Of a stretch of 8,331 nt of DNA, positions 1 to 4,527 are shown piece by piece. The stretch's first letter is position 1; each line of letters opens with the position of its first letter. The notes below the pieces were generated by a model that saw only the letters and a program-made list of their open reading frames with translations, ran no database searches and had not been told where the DNA came from. The DNA is taken from positions 1 to 8,331 of the forward strand of contig JAGLDT010000102.1 in NCBI GenBank assembly GCA_023145485.1, in the 5' to 3' direction. The stretch comes from Cocleimonas sp. (GTDB lineage: Bacteria; Pseudomonadota; Gammaproteobacteria; Thiotrichales; Thiotrichaceae). The position numbers were made by a program, and so were the translations under genes.

Positions 1-500
1 TTTTCACGAATCGCTACGTATTCCATTTCAGGAGTGATAATCCCTTGGCGCGCATAATGCATTTGTGAGACATTTTTTCCGTCAATAGCAATGCGTGGCA
101 ACGGTTTATTTTCAAATGGCTCAATATTAAGATCCGTGGCAAGACGTTCACGCGCAAAATCTGAACTAAAACGCTCCAACTCAAGGGTATCATTACGCGC
201 CTCTATCCATGCCTGTCGAAACTTTGGGAGACCTTTATTTAAATCAATATCAATATCAGGATCAGTATACGGCCCAGAAGTATCATAAACACGCACTGGC
301 TCATTTTGTTCATACGTTGCCGCATCGCCATCACCCCCTAGATAAGTAGGGGTCAGCTCAATATGGCGCATGGCTACCTTAAAAGTATCGTCTTGATTGC
401 TAACGTAGATTTTTTTCGAGCCTGATAACGGCTCGCGGGTAAGCGCAGTGATAATGCTTGTAGGGACTTCTTTTTGAATAATTATCGTCGGGTCAGACAT
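1..500 (-). CDS. thiC: Phosphomethylpyrimidine synthase ThiC, N-terminal part (partial)
   Basis: ThiC is the cytoplasmic radical-SAM enzyme that rearranges 5-aminoimidazole ribotide into HMP phosphate, the pyrimidine half of thiamine. The visible 166 codons cover the N-terminal ThiC-associated domain and the start of the catalytic barrel. Diagnostic stretches are SGSKKIYV (about residues 27-34), VYDTSGPYTDPD (about 75-86), KGLPKFRQAWIEAR, and near the left edge QMHYARQGIITPEMEYVAIR. The C-terminal CxxxxC cluster motif lies outside the window, so completeness cannot be judged. The ATG at 500-498 has a good Shine-Dalgarno (GGAGAG at 510-505, four bases away) and gives the expected N-terminus. 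The gene is last in the minus-strand direction here and sits behind a TPP riboswitch, so repression by thiamine pyrophosphate is expected. Identification is very secure. Confidence 0.97.
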   Translation of the reverse strand, partial: MSDPTIIIQKEVPTSIITALTREPLSGSKKIYVSNQDDTFKVAMRHIELTPTYLGGDGDAATYEQNEPVRVYDTSGPYTDPDIDIDLNKGLPKFRQAWIEARNDTLELERFSSDFARERLATDLNIEPFENKPLPRIAIDGKNVSQMHYARQGIITPEMEYVAIRE

Positions 501-555
501 GCTTCTCTCCAGCAAAAATAGAATAATTACTTGCCAGAATAGAAACTATTTCCCT

Positions 556-581
556 CGTTCCTCAATTCTTATTGAGGAACG
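556..581 (-). repeat. Perfect 11-bp hairpin in the thiC leader
   Basis: CGTTCCTCAAT and ATTGAGGAACG form a perfect 11-bp stem around a four-base loop. It lies in the transcribed leader between the TPP aptamer and the thiC ribosome binding site. No U-tract follows on the minus strand, so it is not a typical intrinsic terminator. It is more likely part of the expression platform or an mRNA-stability element. The stem is certain; the function is inferred. Confidence 0.6.
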
Positions 582-589
582 TAGTCTCA

Positions 590-627
590 AAATTCTATTT
601 CTATAGCATTGCATCGAAATAGAATTT
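590..627 (-). repeat. Perfect 12-bp hairpin in the thiC leader
   Basis: AAATTCTATTTC (590-601) and GAAATAGAATTT (616-627) are perfect inverted copies separated by 14 bases. The hairpin comes between the TPP aptamer and the 556-581 hairpin in the thiC mRNA. It is AT-rich, so weaker per base pair than its neighbour. Related GAAATAG/CTATTTC words recur nearer the thiC start (about 524-552), which would allow alternative pairings. Confidence 0.5.
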
Positions 628-682
628 CCAAACAGTGTGTTCCCAAATGGAATTTAGGAACCAGAAAAAAGGATACACACAG

Positions 683-779
683 CTTGTTCCCTACGACGGC
701 ATTAACCGTATCAGGTTCAACGGGTATAATTCTCAGTCTGTATCACCTTTTTATTGTTAGAAACAGACTCCCCGACAAG
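683..779 (-). promoter_or_regulatory. TPP riboswitch (thi box) of thiC
   Basis: Read on the minus strand, this matches the TPP aptamer from end to end. It starts with the P1 strand CTTGT (779-775) and GGGGAGTCTG, continues with CAGACTGAGA and ATACCCGTTGAACCTGATA, then GGTTAATGCCGTCGTAGGGA, and closes P1 with ACAAG (687-683). The CTGAGA and GAACCTGAT words are the pyrimidine-sensing and helix-junction cores of the family. The known role is binding thiamine pyrophosphate and shutting down thiC, which starts 182 bases downstream. A run of six U (670-665) follows shortly after P1, but no clean terminator hairpin precedes it. I therefore cannot tell whether control is at transcription or translation; translational control is common in gammaproteobacterial thiC leaders. 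Confidence 0.96.
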
Positions 780-789
780 TGGTGTAAGA

Positions 790-828
790 CTAGCAAATTT
801 TTAACAGAAGTACTGCTTAATTTGCTAG
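790..828 (-). repeat. 10-bp inverted repeat at the likely 5' end of the thiC leader
   Basis: CTAGCAAATT (790-799) and AATTTGCTAG (819-828) pair perfectly across a 19-base loop that itself contains a short CAG/CTG stem (805-807 with 813-815). It lies immediately upstream of the TPP aptamer. If the TACAAT at 845-840 is the -10 element, this would be the first structure of the transcript. It could also be the 3' structure of the NlpC-like gene's mRNA, but no U-tract follows on the minus strand. Confidence 0.45.
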
Positions 829-839
829 CTAAAGACATA

Positions 840-845
840 ATTGTA
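840..845 (-). promoter_or_regulatory. Candidate -10 element for thiC
   Basis: On the minus strand TACAAT matches the sigma-70 -10 consensus at five of six bases and lies about 60 bases upstream of the TPP aptamer. No convincing -35 hexamer is found 16-18 bases further upstream. It is weak but the best candidate in the spacer between the NlpC-like gene and the riboswitch. Confidence 0.25.
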
Positions 846-903
846 ATCTTGGAGGGAGTCATGATTTTAAACTTCATGCGGGCTATCTTGAAAAATACTG
901 AAG

Positions 904-1686
904 TCAAAAATTAATGAGCGATGAAGGAGACCGTGATTTTGTTTTCTTTTTTTTCTGTATGGGATTGTTCATCTTGTAGTGTTCCCATTTTGCAGGAGGG
1001 CCTATTTTTTCATGAGATAGCGGGGCATTTTGATGATGCTGTTTAGAGTGTTGTTCTAACGTATGATCTGTTCTTAATATTTTGAAAAAACTACCAATTA
1101 TGGAATGTTTTTCAGCTGCTAAGGATAAATAATAATCCAATGGTTGAGGACAGTTAGGGACAACTAAAGGGCCAAGAATAAAGCAACCACCAGTACACGA
1201 ACTTATACGTTCACTCCAATGAAAAGAAGTTGGACCGTTTGCAGTACCTTTTGTTGTTGTGTCAAATGTTTTTCCATTAATAATAAGCCAAACATGTCCA
1301 ATCTCGGTTCTCTCAACTTTTGTTTTTCCTGGCTTATTAAGGACTGGCATTCTTGTATATTCATTTTTCTTGAATGCTATACGAACAATCCCATCCATTT
1401 TTCCAGCTCCCTTTCTATCATAGCTCGATATAGCATAACCTCCTTTAGAAATCTCCCCTCTTTGCGTCGATGTTCCACCTGCTTTTAATCGCTTATTACC
1501 AACGGATGTTTGGTAAATAACATAATCTACAAATCCAGAACAATCCAATCTTTTTATTGTATTAGCTGCTTTTGTTATAGGGCGAACTTTTCCTTCCGAA
1601 CCTTTTCTGTGATAGGTAATATTGCTATTAAGTAACGTATTTATAATTTTGCCCATTTTGTAAAAATCAAAGGTTATTTTCGTCAT
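904..1686 (-). CDS. NlpC/P60-like cysteine peptidase-fold protein, no export signal
   Basis: A 260-residue protein of unknown role. The motif LDCSGFVDYV (about residues 47-56) is a textbook NlpC/P60 nucleophile motif with Cys49. IGHVWLIINGKTFDTT (about 129-144) provides the expected catalytic His131. The core would therefore be a papain-like fold, typically a hydrolase of peptidoglycan peptides, other amides or esters. The segment between Cys and His (about 80 residues) is rich in Lys and Gly and longer than in minimal NlpC/P60 domains. The last 60 residues are His/Lys-rich and low-complexity, with KKKKTK near the end. There is no signal peptide or membrane segment, unlike housekeeping cell-wall hydrolases. 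The ATG has a strong ribosome site (AGGAG, seven-base spacing). It is separated by 103 bases from the upstream speE-like gene and has its own possible promoter and dyad element. It could be a secreted effector-type amidase or an intracellular amidohydrolase; I see no immunity partner. Family assignment is moderately secure, function unknown. Confidence 0.75.
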   Translation of the reverse strand: MTKITFDFYKMGKIINTLLNSNITYHRKGSEGKVRPITKAANTIKRLDCSGFVDYVIYQTSVGNKRLKAGGTSTQRGEISKGGYAISSYDRKGAGKMDGIVRIAFKKNEYTRMPVLNKPGKTKVERTEIGHVWLIINGKTFDTTTKGTANGPTSFHWSERISSCTGGCFILGPLVVPNCPQPLDYYLSLAAEKHSIIGSFFKILRTDHTLEQHSKQHHQNAPLSHEKIGPPAKWEHYKMNNPIQKKKKTKSRSPSSLINF

Positions 1687-1731
1687 AATTTTACTCCTTT
1701 CTAAGTTTGAAAAGATTATTATGATTTCCGT

Positions 1732-1753
1732 AATGATTCTGTGATATTTTCAC
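1732..1753 (-). promoter_or_regulatory. Dyad element upstream of the NlpC-like gene, shared with the 2799-2820 element
   Basis: On the minus strand it reads GTGAA-AATA-TCACAGAAT followed by CAT, and contains the dyad GTGA-N5-TCAC. The same arrangement, with 17 of 22 bases identical by my alignment, lies on the plus strand at 2799-2820. An AATAAT/CATAAT -10-like sequence (1723-1715) follows about 11 bases downstream, giving a short leader before the start codon at 1686. An operator or activator site overlapping the -35 region is inferred. The half-site spacing of five does not match the CRP or FNR consensus. Confidence 0.4.
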
Positions 1754-1787
1754 GTTTTCTTTATTTTTCACTTACTTGAAGGTTGAT

Positions 1788-1815
1788 TGTTAGGCAAAAA
1801 GAGACTTGTCTAACA
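1788..1815. repeat. Imperfect inverted repeat across the speE-like stop codon
   Basis: TGTTAGGCAA (1788-1797) and TTGTCTAACA (1806-1815) pair with one non-Watson-Crick position around an eight-base loop. It spans the stop codon of the minus-strand speE-like gene. No U-tract follows on the minus strand, so it is a weak candidate for a transcript-end structure only. Confidence 0.3.
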
Positions 1816-2677
1816 ATATTTGAGCAGAAAAATCCTCCGCATAACAAGCGGTGATATAATCACTATTTTCAGTATAAGGAAATTCAAACTCATATTGAGT
1901 TGCTATTTTTTTTGCTTTTAATTTAAATTCATCCTGATTAAAATTATTTACATCAGAGCCAAAAAAAAGATAAGTTTTTTTGTATTTATATTGGTAAGTG
2001 AATTTAAAGGTGGCGCAGAAAGTGGCTACTTTTTGTTTAAAGTAGGGATTATTATCCACTAAATTAGTGACCGCTACCCCGTCGTCAGTTAATCGTGATT
2101 GACACAGTTGATAAAACTCTTGTGTGGATAAGTGATTAGGGTGTTCGCCTATTCCAGAGAAGCTATCGAGAAGGATAATGTCAAAGTGTTTTTGTGGGAA
2201 AGTGGCAAGGTGTTTACGCCCATCTTGTAGGCTGATTTTCATTCTTTCATCAGGCACAACACCAAAGCAGATTTCAGCGAGTTGGATGACGCCTTCGCTG
2301 ACTTCCGATGCTTCTATTAATAATTTTGGAAAATAATGGTGGAATATCATCGGTACACGCCCACCACCAAAACCCAGCATATAAAGATTTTTAGGTTGTG
2401 GTTTAAACACTAAACTTAGCATCATAACCTGAGCATATTTACCTAATAAATTTAATGGCTGACTAATATCGATACTTGACATGGAGTCACTCACTTTGCT
2501 CTTTAGTAGAAATACCGTTGTGTCCATAAAATGCAAAGAAATGATATTTTTGTCCTTAATAACCATCAAATTTTCAACACCATCACTATGATTAGCAATA
2601 ATGCCTTCTTTCTTTGCATAGACCCAAAGCAATGCTTTTCTTATTTTTATGAGATTTTCCGAGTTCCAATTTTTCAT
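1790..2677 (-). CDS. Spermidine-synthase-like Rossmann protein (non-canonical SpeE family)
   Basis: A 295-residue soluble protein with the nucleotide-binding core of the polyamine synthase/AdoMet methyltransferase superfamily. Visible elements are the glycine loop YMLGFGGGRVP (about residues 99-109), an acidic patch IEASEVSEGVIQLA (about 121-134), QDGRKHL (151-157) and IILLDSFSG (167-175), then HPNHLSTQEFY (179-189). These match the order of SpeE: decarboxylated-AdoMet loop, ribose-binding acid, DG motif and active-site Asp171. However, the canonical GGGDG loop is replaced by GFGGGR, and the usual DP-GPA active-site segment is absent. It therefore belongs to the broad 'spermidine synthase-like' group, whose substrate is usually unknown. 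No Shine-Dalgarno is evident before the ATG at 2677, but the frame reads well from there. It is transcribed alone or with the NlpC-like gene downstream (103-base gap). Making spermidine should not be assumed. Confidence 0.8.
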   Translation of the reverse strand: MKNWNSENLIKIRKALLWVYAKKEGIIANHSDGVENLMVIKDKNIISLHFMDTTVFLLKSKVSDSMSSIDISQPLNLLGKYAQVMMLSLVFKPQPKNLYMLGFGGGRVPMIFHHYFPKLLIEASEVSEGVIQLAEICFGVVPDERMKISLQDGRKHLATFPQKHFDIILLDSFSGIGEHPNHLSTQEFYQLCQSRLTDDGVAVTNLVDNNPYFKQKVATFCATFKFTYQYKYKKTYLFFGSDVNNFNQDEFKLKAKKIATQYEFEFPYTENSDYITACYAEDFSAQILLDKSLFA

Positions 2678-2724
2678 TGATTAACAACCGAGTATTTTAA
2701 AGATCAAAAGAATATTGTACTGAC

Positions 2725-2762
2725 GGCTTAATCCTGATTACTCCTAGATAAAGATTAAAGCC
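2725..2762. repeat. Inverted repeat upstream of the speE-like gene
   Basis: GGCTTAATC (2725-2733) and GATTAAAGCC (2753-2762) pair over nine base pairs with one bulged A. It lies 48-85 bases upstream of the speE-like start, in the divergent spacer. It could be an operator or a 5' leader hairpin. No U-tract adjoins it on either strand, so it is not a terminator. Confidence 0.35.
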
Positions 2763-2798
2763 CCTAAATTTCTGATCTGTGCATATTGTTTAAAAAGT

Positions 2799-2820
2799 GT
2801 GAATACGTCACAGAATGATC
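2799..2820 (+). promoter_or_regulatory. Dyad element upstream of the candidate small RNA
   Basis: GTGAA-TACG-TCACAGAAT followed by GATC; the dyad can be read as TGTGA-N5-TCACA (2798-2812). It closely resembles the minus-strand element at 1753-1732 upstream of the NlpC-like gene. In both cases a -10-like hexamer starts 12 bases after the element (here TATAAA, 2832-2837). That places the dyad at about the -40 position, where class II activators or repressors bind. CRP is unlikely because its half-sites are six bases apart. The regulator is unknown. Confidence 0.4.
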
Positions 2821-2823
2821 AGT

Positions 2824-2851
2824 TTGGGTGTTATAAAGTAGTTTGCATAAT
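2824..2851 (+). promoter_or_regulatory. Candidate promoter of the small RNA
   Basis: TTGGGT (2824-2829) and CATAAT (2846-2851, five of six to consensus) are separated by 16 bases and would start transcription near 2858. An alternative -10, TATAAA (2832-2837), would start it near 2844 and would fit the upstream dyad element better. No protein gene begins downstream before the terminator at 2997-3036. Confidence 0.4.
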
Positions 2852-2857
2852 AAGAGG

Positions 2858-3036
2858 AGGTCAATCTTTAAGGCTAAAAAATGCTAACCGAAGTTGGCGA
2901 GGGATGTCATTTGGAAAAGGAGGCAATTTTAAGACTGTGGTGGTTTCTTGATTGTGTTGACGAATGACAAATAAGAGTGGTGAAAACTGCCTTTTGCGAC
3001 AGTCTCTCTGCGAGGGAGCTGTCGTTTTTTATTTTT
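2858..3036 (+). ncRNA. Candidate small non-coding RNA, unrecognised family
   Basis: About 180 bases between a plausible promoter and a strong intrinsic terminator, with no convincing reading frame. It appears structured. A hairpin GCTAAC-CGAA-GTTGGC (2883-2898) is followed by a long-range stem pairing AGGCA (2921-2925) and TTTT (2927-2930) with TGCCT (2988-2992) and AAAA (2983-2986). Nested inside are TCTT/AAGA and TTGT/ACAA pairs (about 2946-2977). The 3' end is the terminator hairpin. Unpaired segments between stems carry repeated GGA words (AGGAGG, GAGGGA, TGGAAAAGGA), and another sits by the terminator loop (CGAGGGAG). This pattern resembles CsrA/RsmA-titrating RNAs, but that is only suggestive. 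It does not look like 6S, SRP, tmRNA or RNase P. The 5' end is approximate. It could instead be a leader with an attenuator for argB. Confidence 0.5.
2997..3036 (+). terminator. Strong Rho-independent terminator
   Basis: CGACAG (2997-3002) pairs with CTGTCG (3019-3024). Inside it CTCTC (3004-3008) pairs with GGGAG (3014-3018) around a five-base loop, leaving one bulged T. TTTTTTATTTTT follows immediately. It is the clearest intrinsic terminator in the window. It points toward argB on the plus strand although no protein gene lies upstream on that strand, which is the main argument for a small RNA or attenuated leader. Confidence 0.9.
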
Positions 3037-3062
3037 GAATCTTAAATTTAGTCTATTTTAGG

Positions 3063-3103
3063 CTAGTCAATATACTAGTACTCATAAGTGATTTTGCTAT
3101 AGT
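3063..3103 (+). promoter_or_regulatory. Candidate argB promoter with nearby dyad
   Basis: TGC-TATAGT (3095-3103) is an extended -10 sequence about 40 bases before the argB start. The -35 region is poor. Just upstream, CTAGT (3063-3067) and ACTAG (3074-3078) form a dyad with a six-base spacer that could be an operator. It does not match the ArgR box well. Placement between the terminator and argB is the main support. Confidence 0.4.
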
Positions 3104-3141
3104 AGCGTCTTCAAAATTTACGGCTTATGAGATTATTCCTT

Positions 3142-4026
3142 ATGAACAACACCGCAGCGGCAAATATTGCCCATATCCTCACCGAAGCATTACCTTATAT
3201 TCAACGTTATTCTGGTAAGACTATTGTTATAAAATACGGTGGTAATGCGATGACCGATGAAAAATTAAAAGAAGGATTTGCACGGGATATTGTTTTGCTG
3301 AAACAGGTGGGGATTAATCCTGTGATTGTGCATGGTGGGGGGCCACAAATTGGTAATTTACTGAAACAAATTGGCAAGGAAAGCCATTTTATTGATGGAA
3401 TGCGGGTCACTGATACTGAAACAATGGATATTGTGCAAATGGTGTTAGGCGGGTTGGTGAATAAAGATATTGTCAGTATGATCAATCATGCTGGCGGGCG
3501 TGCTATTGGTTTAACGGGCAAAGATGGCAACTTGATTCGTGCCAAAAAGCTAGTTCTGACCAAGAAAAATCAGAAAAATCAACCCTCTGAAATTATTGAT
3601 CTTGGGCATGTGGGTAAAGTGGAACGTATTGATCCTTCTATTATTGAAATGTTGGTTAATAAAGATTTCATCCCCGTGATAGCCCCTGTTGGTGCGGGTG
3701 AACGTGGCACATCTTATAATATCAATGCAGATACGGTTGCAGGTGAAATGGCTGCAATCCTTAAAGCAGATAAGTTGTTATTGCTGACTAATACCCCAGG
3801 TGTATTGGATAAGGAAGGTAATCTACTGACGGGCTTAAATAAGGAACTGATTAAAGAATTGAAAGAAAATGGCACCATTCAAGGTGGTATGATTCCTAAA
3901 ATAGACTGTGCGCTTGATGCAGTAGAAGCAGGTGGTGGCTCTGCCTGTATTATTGATGGACGTGTTGAACATGCTGTTTTACTTGAATTATTAACGGATA
4001 ATGGTGTGGGAACATTGATCAGTTAA
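3142..4026 (+). CDS. argB: N-acetylglutamate kinase
   Basis: ArgB phosphorylates N-acetyl-L-glutamate with ATP, the second step of arginine biosynthesis, in the cytoplasm. Counting from the ATG at 3142 (294 residues), the amino-acid-kinase motifs are in order: KYGGNAM (31-37, phosphate-binding Lys31), VHGGGPQIG (63-71), FIDGMRVTD (83-91, Arg88 for the substrate), GLTGKDGNL (123-131), NINADTVAGEM (193-203), LLLTNTPGVL (213-222) and GGMIPK (248-253). An in-frame ATG at 3127 would add MRLFL, but homologues begin near AAANIAHILTEALPYI, so 3142 is preferred; ribosome sites are weak for both. The N-terminal helix before the Lys motif is typical of the arginine-inhibited hexameric ArgBs (Pseudomonas and Thermotoga type) and absent from the short E. 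coli enzyme, so feedback inhibition by arginine is likely. It stands alone rather than in an arg operon. Identification is very secure. Confidence 0.97.
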   Translation: MNNTAAANIAHILTEALPYIQRYSGKTIVIKYGGNAMTDEKLKEGFARDIVLLKQVGINPVIVHGGGPQIGNLLKQIGKESHFIDGMRVTDTETMDIVQMVLGGLVNKDIVSMINHAGGRAIGLTGKDGNLIRAKKLVLTKKNQKNQPSEIIDLGHVGKVERIDPSIIEMLVNKDFIPVIAPVGAGERGTSYNINADTVAGEMAAILKADKLLLLTNTPGVLDKEGNLLTGLNKELIKELKENGTIQGGMIPKIDCALDAVEAGGGSACIIDGRVEHAVLLELLTDNGVGTLIS

Positions 4027-4033
4027 AATTTCT

Positions 4034-4080
4034 ACAGCATTAAATAAACACTACTGACACAATGCTGTCAGTAGCCCTGT
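4034..4080 (+). terminator. Overlapping alternative hairpins after argB, possible weak terminator
   Basis: CTACTGACA (4051-4059) and TGTCAGTAG (4066-4074) make a perfect 9-bp stem with a six-base loop. It is followed by CCCTGTTTT, a poor U-tract. ACAGCATT (4034-4041) and AATGCTGT (4061-4068) make a perfect 8-bp stem that uses part of the same sequence, so only one can form. This could be an inefficient argB terminator or an attenuator controlling read-through into the VOC gene. Confidence 0.5.
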
Positions 4081-4135
4081 TTTAAACTACTCCCGACAAT
4101 CAAAACAACACAACAAAACAACGAAGGAGTAATTT

Positions 4136-4507
4136 ATGAAAAATATTGTCACATGGTTTGAGATTCCCGTTACTGATATGGAACGTGCTAAAACATTTTA
4201 CAGTGCTGTACTGGAGACTGGTTTTAAAGATAATGAAATGAATGGCTTTAAAATGGCGATCTTCGATTATGAAGAGCCTGCTGTAAGCGGTATGTTGATA
4301 CAGGCTGAGGATTATGAGCCGAGTAAAACAGGTGCTGTTATTTATCTAAATGGCGGTGATGATTTGAGCGTACCATTAGAACGAGCGATACAAAATGGTG
4401 CGGCGGTTCTTTTTCCTAAAACAGCCATTAATGATGGTGAATGTGGGTATTTCGCTCAGTTCACTGACAGTGAAGGTAATCGAATTGGACTTTATTCGGT
4501 TGAGTAA
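4136..4507 (+). CDS. VOC family protein (glyoxalase/bleomycin-resistance fold)
   Basis: A 123-residue cytoplasmic protein with one vicinal-oxygen-chelate domain made of two beta-alpha-beta-beta-beta modules. The first module starts with the characteristic NIVTWFEIPVTDMERAKTFY (3-22), and the second ends with FAQFTDSEGNRIGLYSVE (106-123). Proteins of this length usually work as dimers. Glu9 and Glu123 are possible metal ligands, but the central His/Glu normally seen in glyoxalase I is not obvious (GAVIYLNG, 66-73). Substrate and catalytic activity are therefore unknown; it might be non-metal or ligand-binding. It has a good ribosome site (AAGGAG, six bases before the ATG) and a double stop TAATAA. 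Only 20 bases separate it from the YafY-type regulator, so the two are almost certainly co-transcribed. The general fold is secure. Confidence 0.9.
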   Translation: MKNIVTWFEIPVTDMERAKTFYSAVLETGFKDNEMNGFKMAIFDYEEPAVSGMLIQAEDYEPSKTGAVIYLNGGDDLSVPLERAIQNGAAVLFPKTAINDGECGYFAQFTDSEGNRIGLYSVE

Positions 4508-4527
4508 TAAGCCTTAAGGAGAGCATT

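Noticed and set aside
91..288. Plus-strand open frame of 65 codons
   Set aside because: Antisense to the clearly coding thiC; no ribosome site and no recognisable protein.
609..914. Plus-strand open frame of 101 codons
   Set aside because: Runs antisense through the TPP aptamer and thiC leader, so its composition is explained by the riboswitch; no ribosome site at its start. Only its last 17 codons, with a good internal SD, were kept as a low-interest finding.
1219..1488. Plus-strand open frame of 89 codons inside the NlpC-like gene
   Set aside because: Shadow of the minus-strand gene, which has the stronger ribosome site and recognisable catalytic motifs.
904..1789. Effector-immunity pair involving the NlpC-like gene
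   Set aside because: No small reading frame that could be an immunity protein fits between it and its neighbours, and no secretion or Rhs/Vgr genes are present.
2798..2812. CRP binding site (TGTGA...TCACA)
   Set aside because: The half-sites are five bases apart instead of six, which puts them out of phase for CRP; recorded instead as an element of unknown regulator.
3207..3485. Minus-strand open frame inside argB
   Set aside because: Antisense shadow of a very secure gene.
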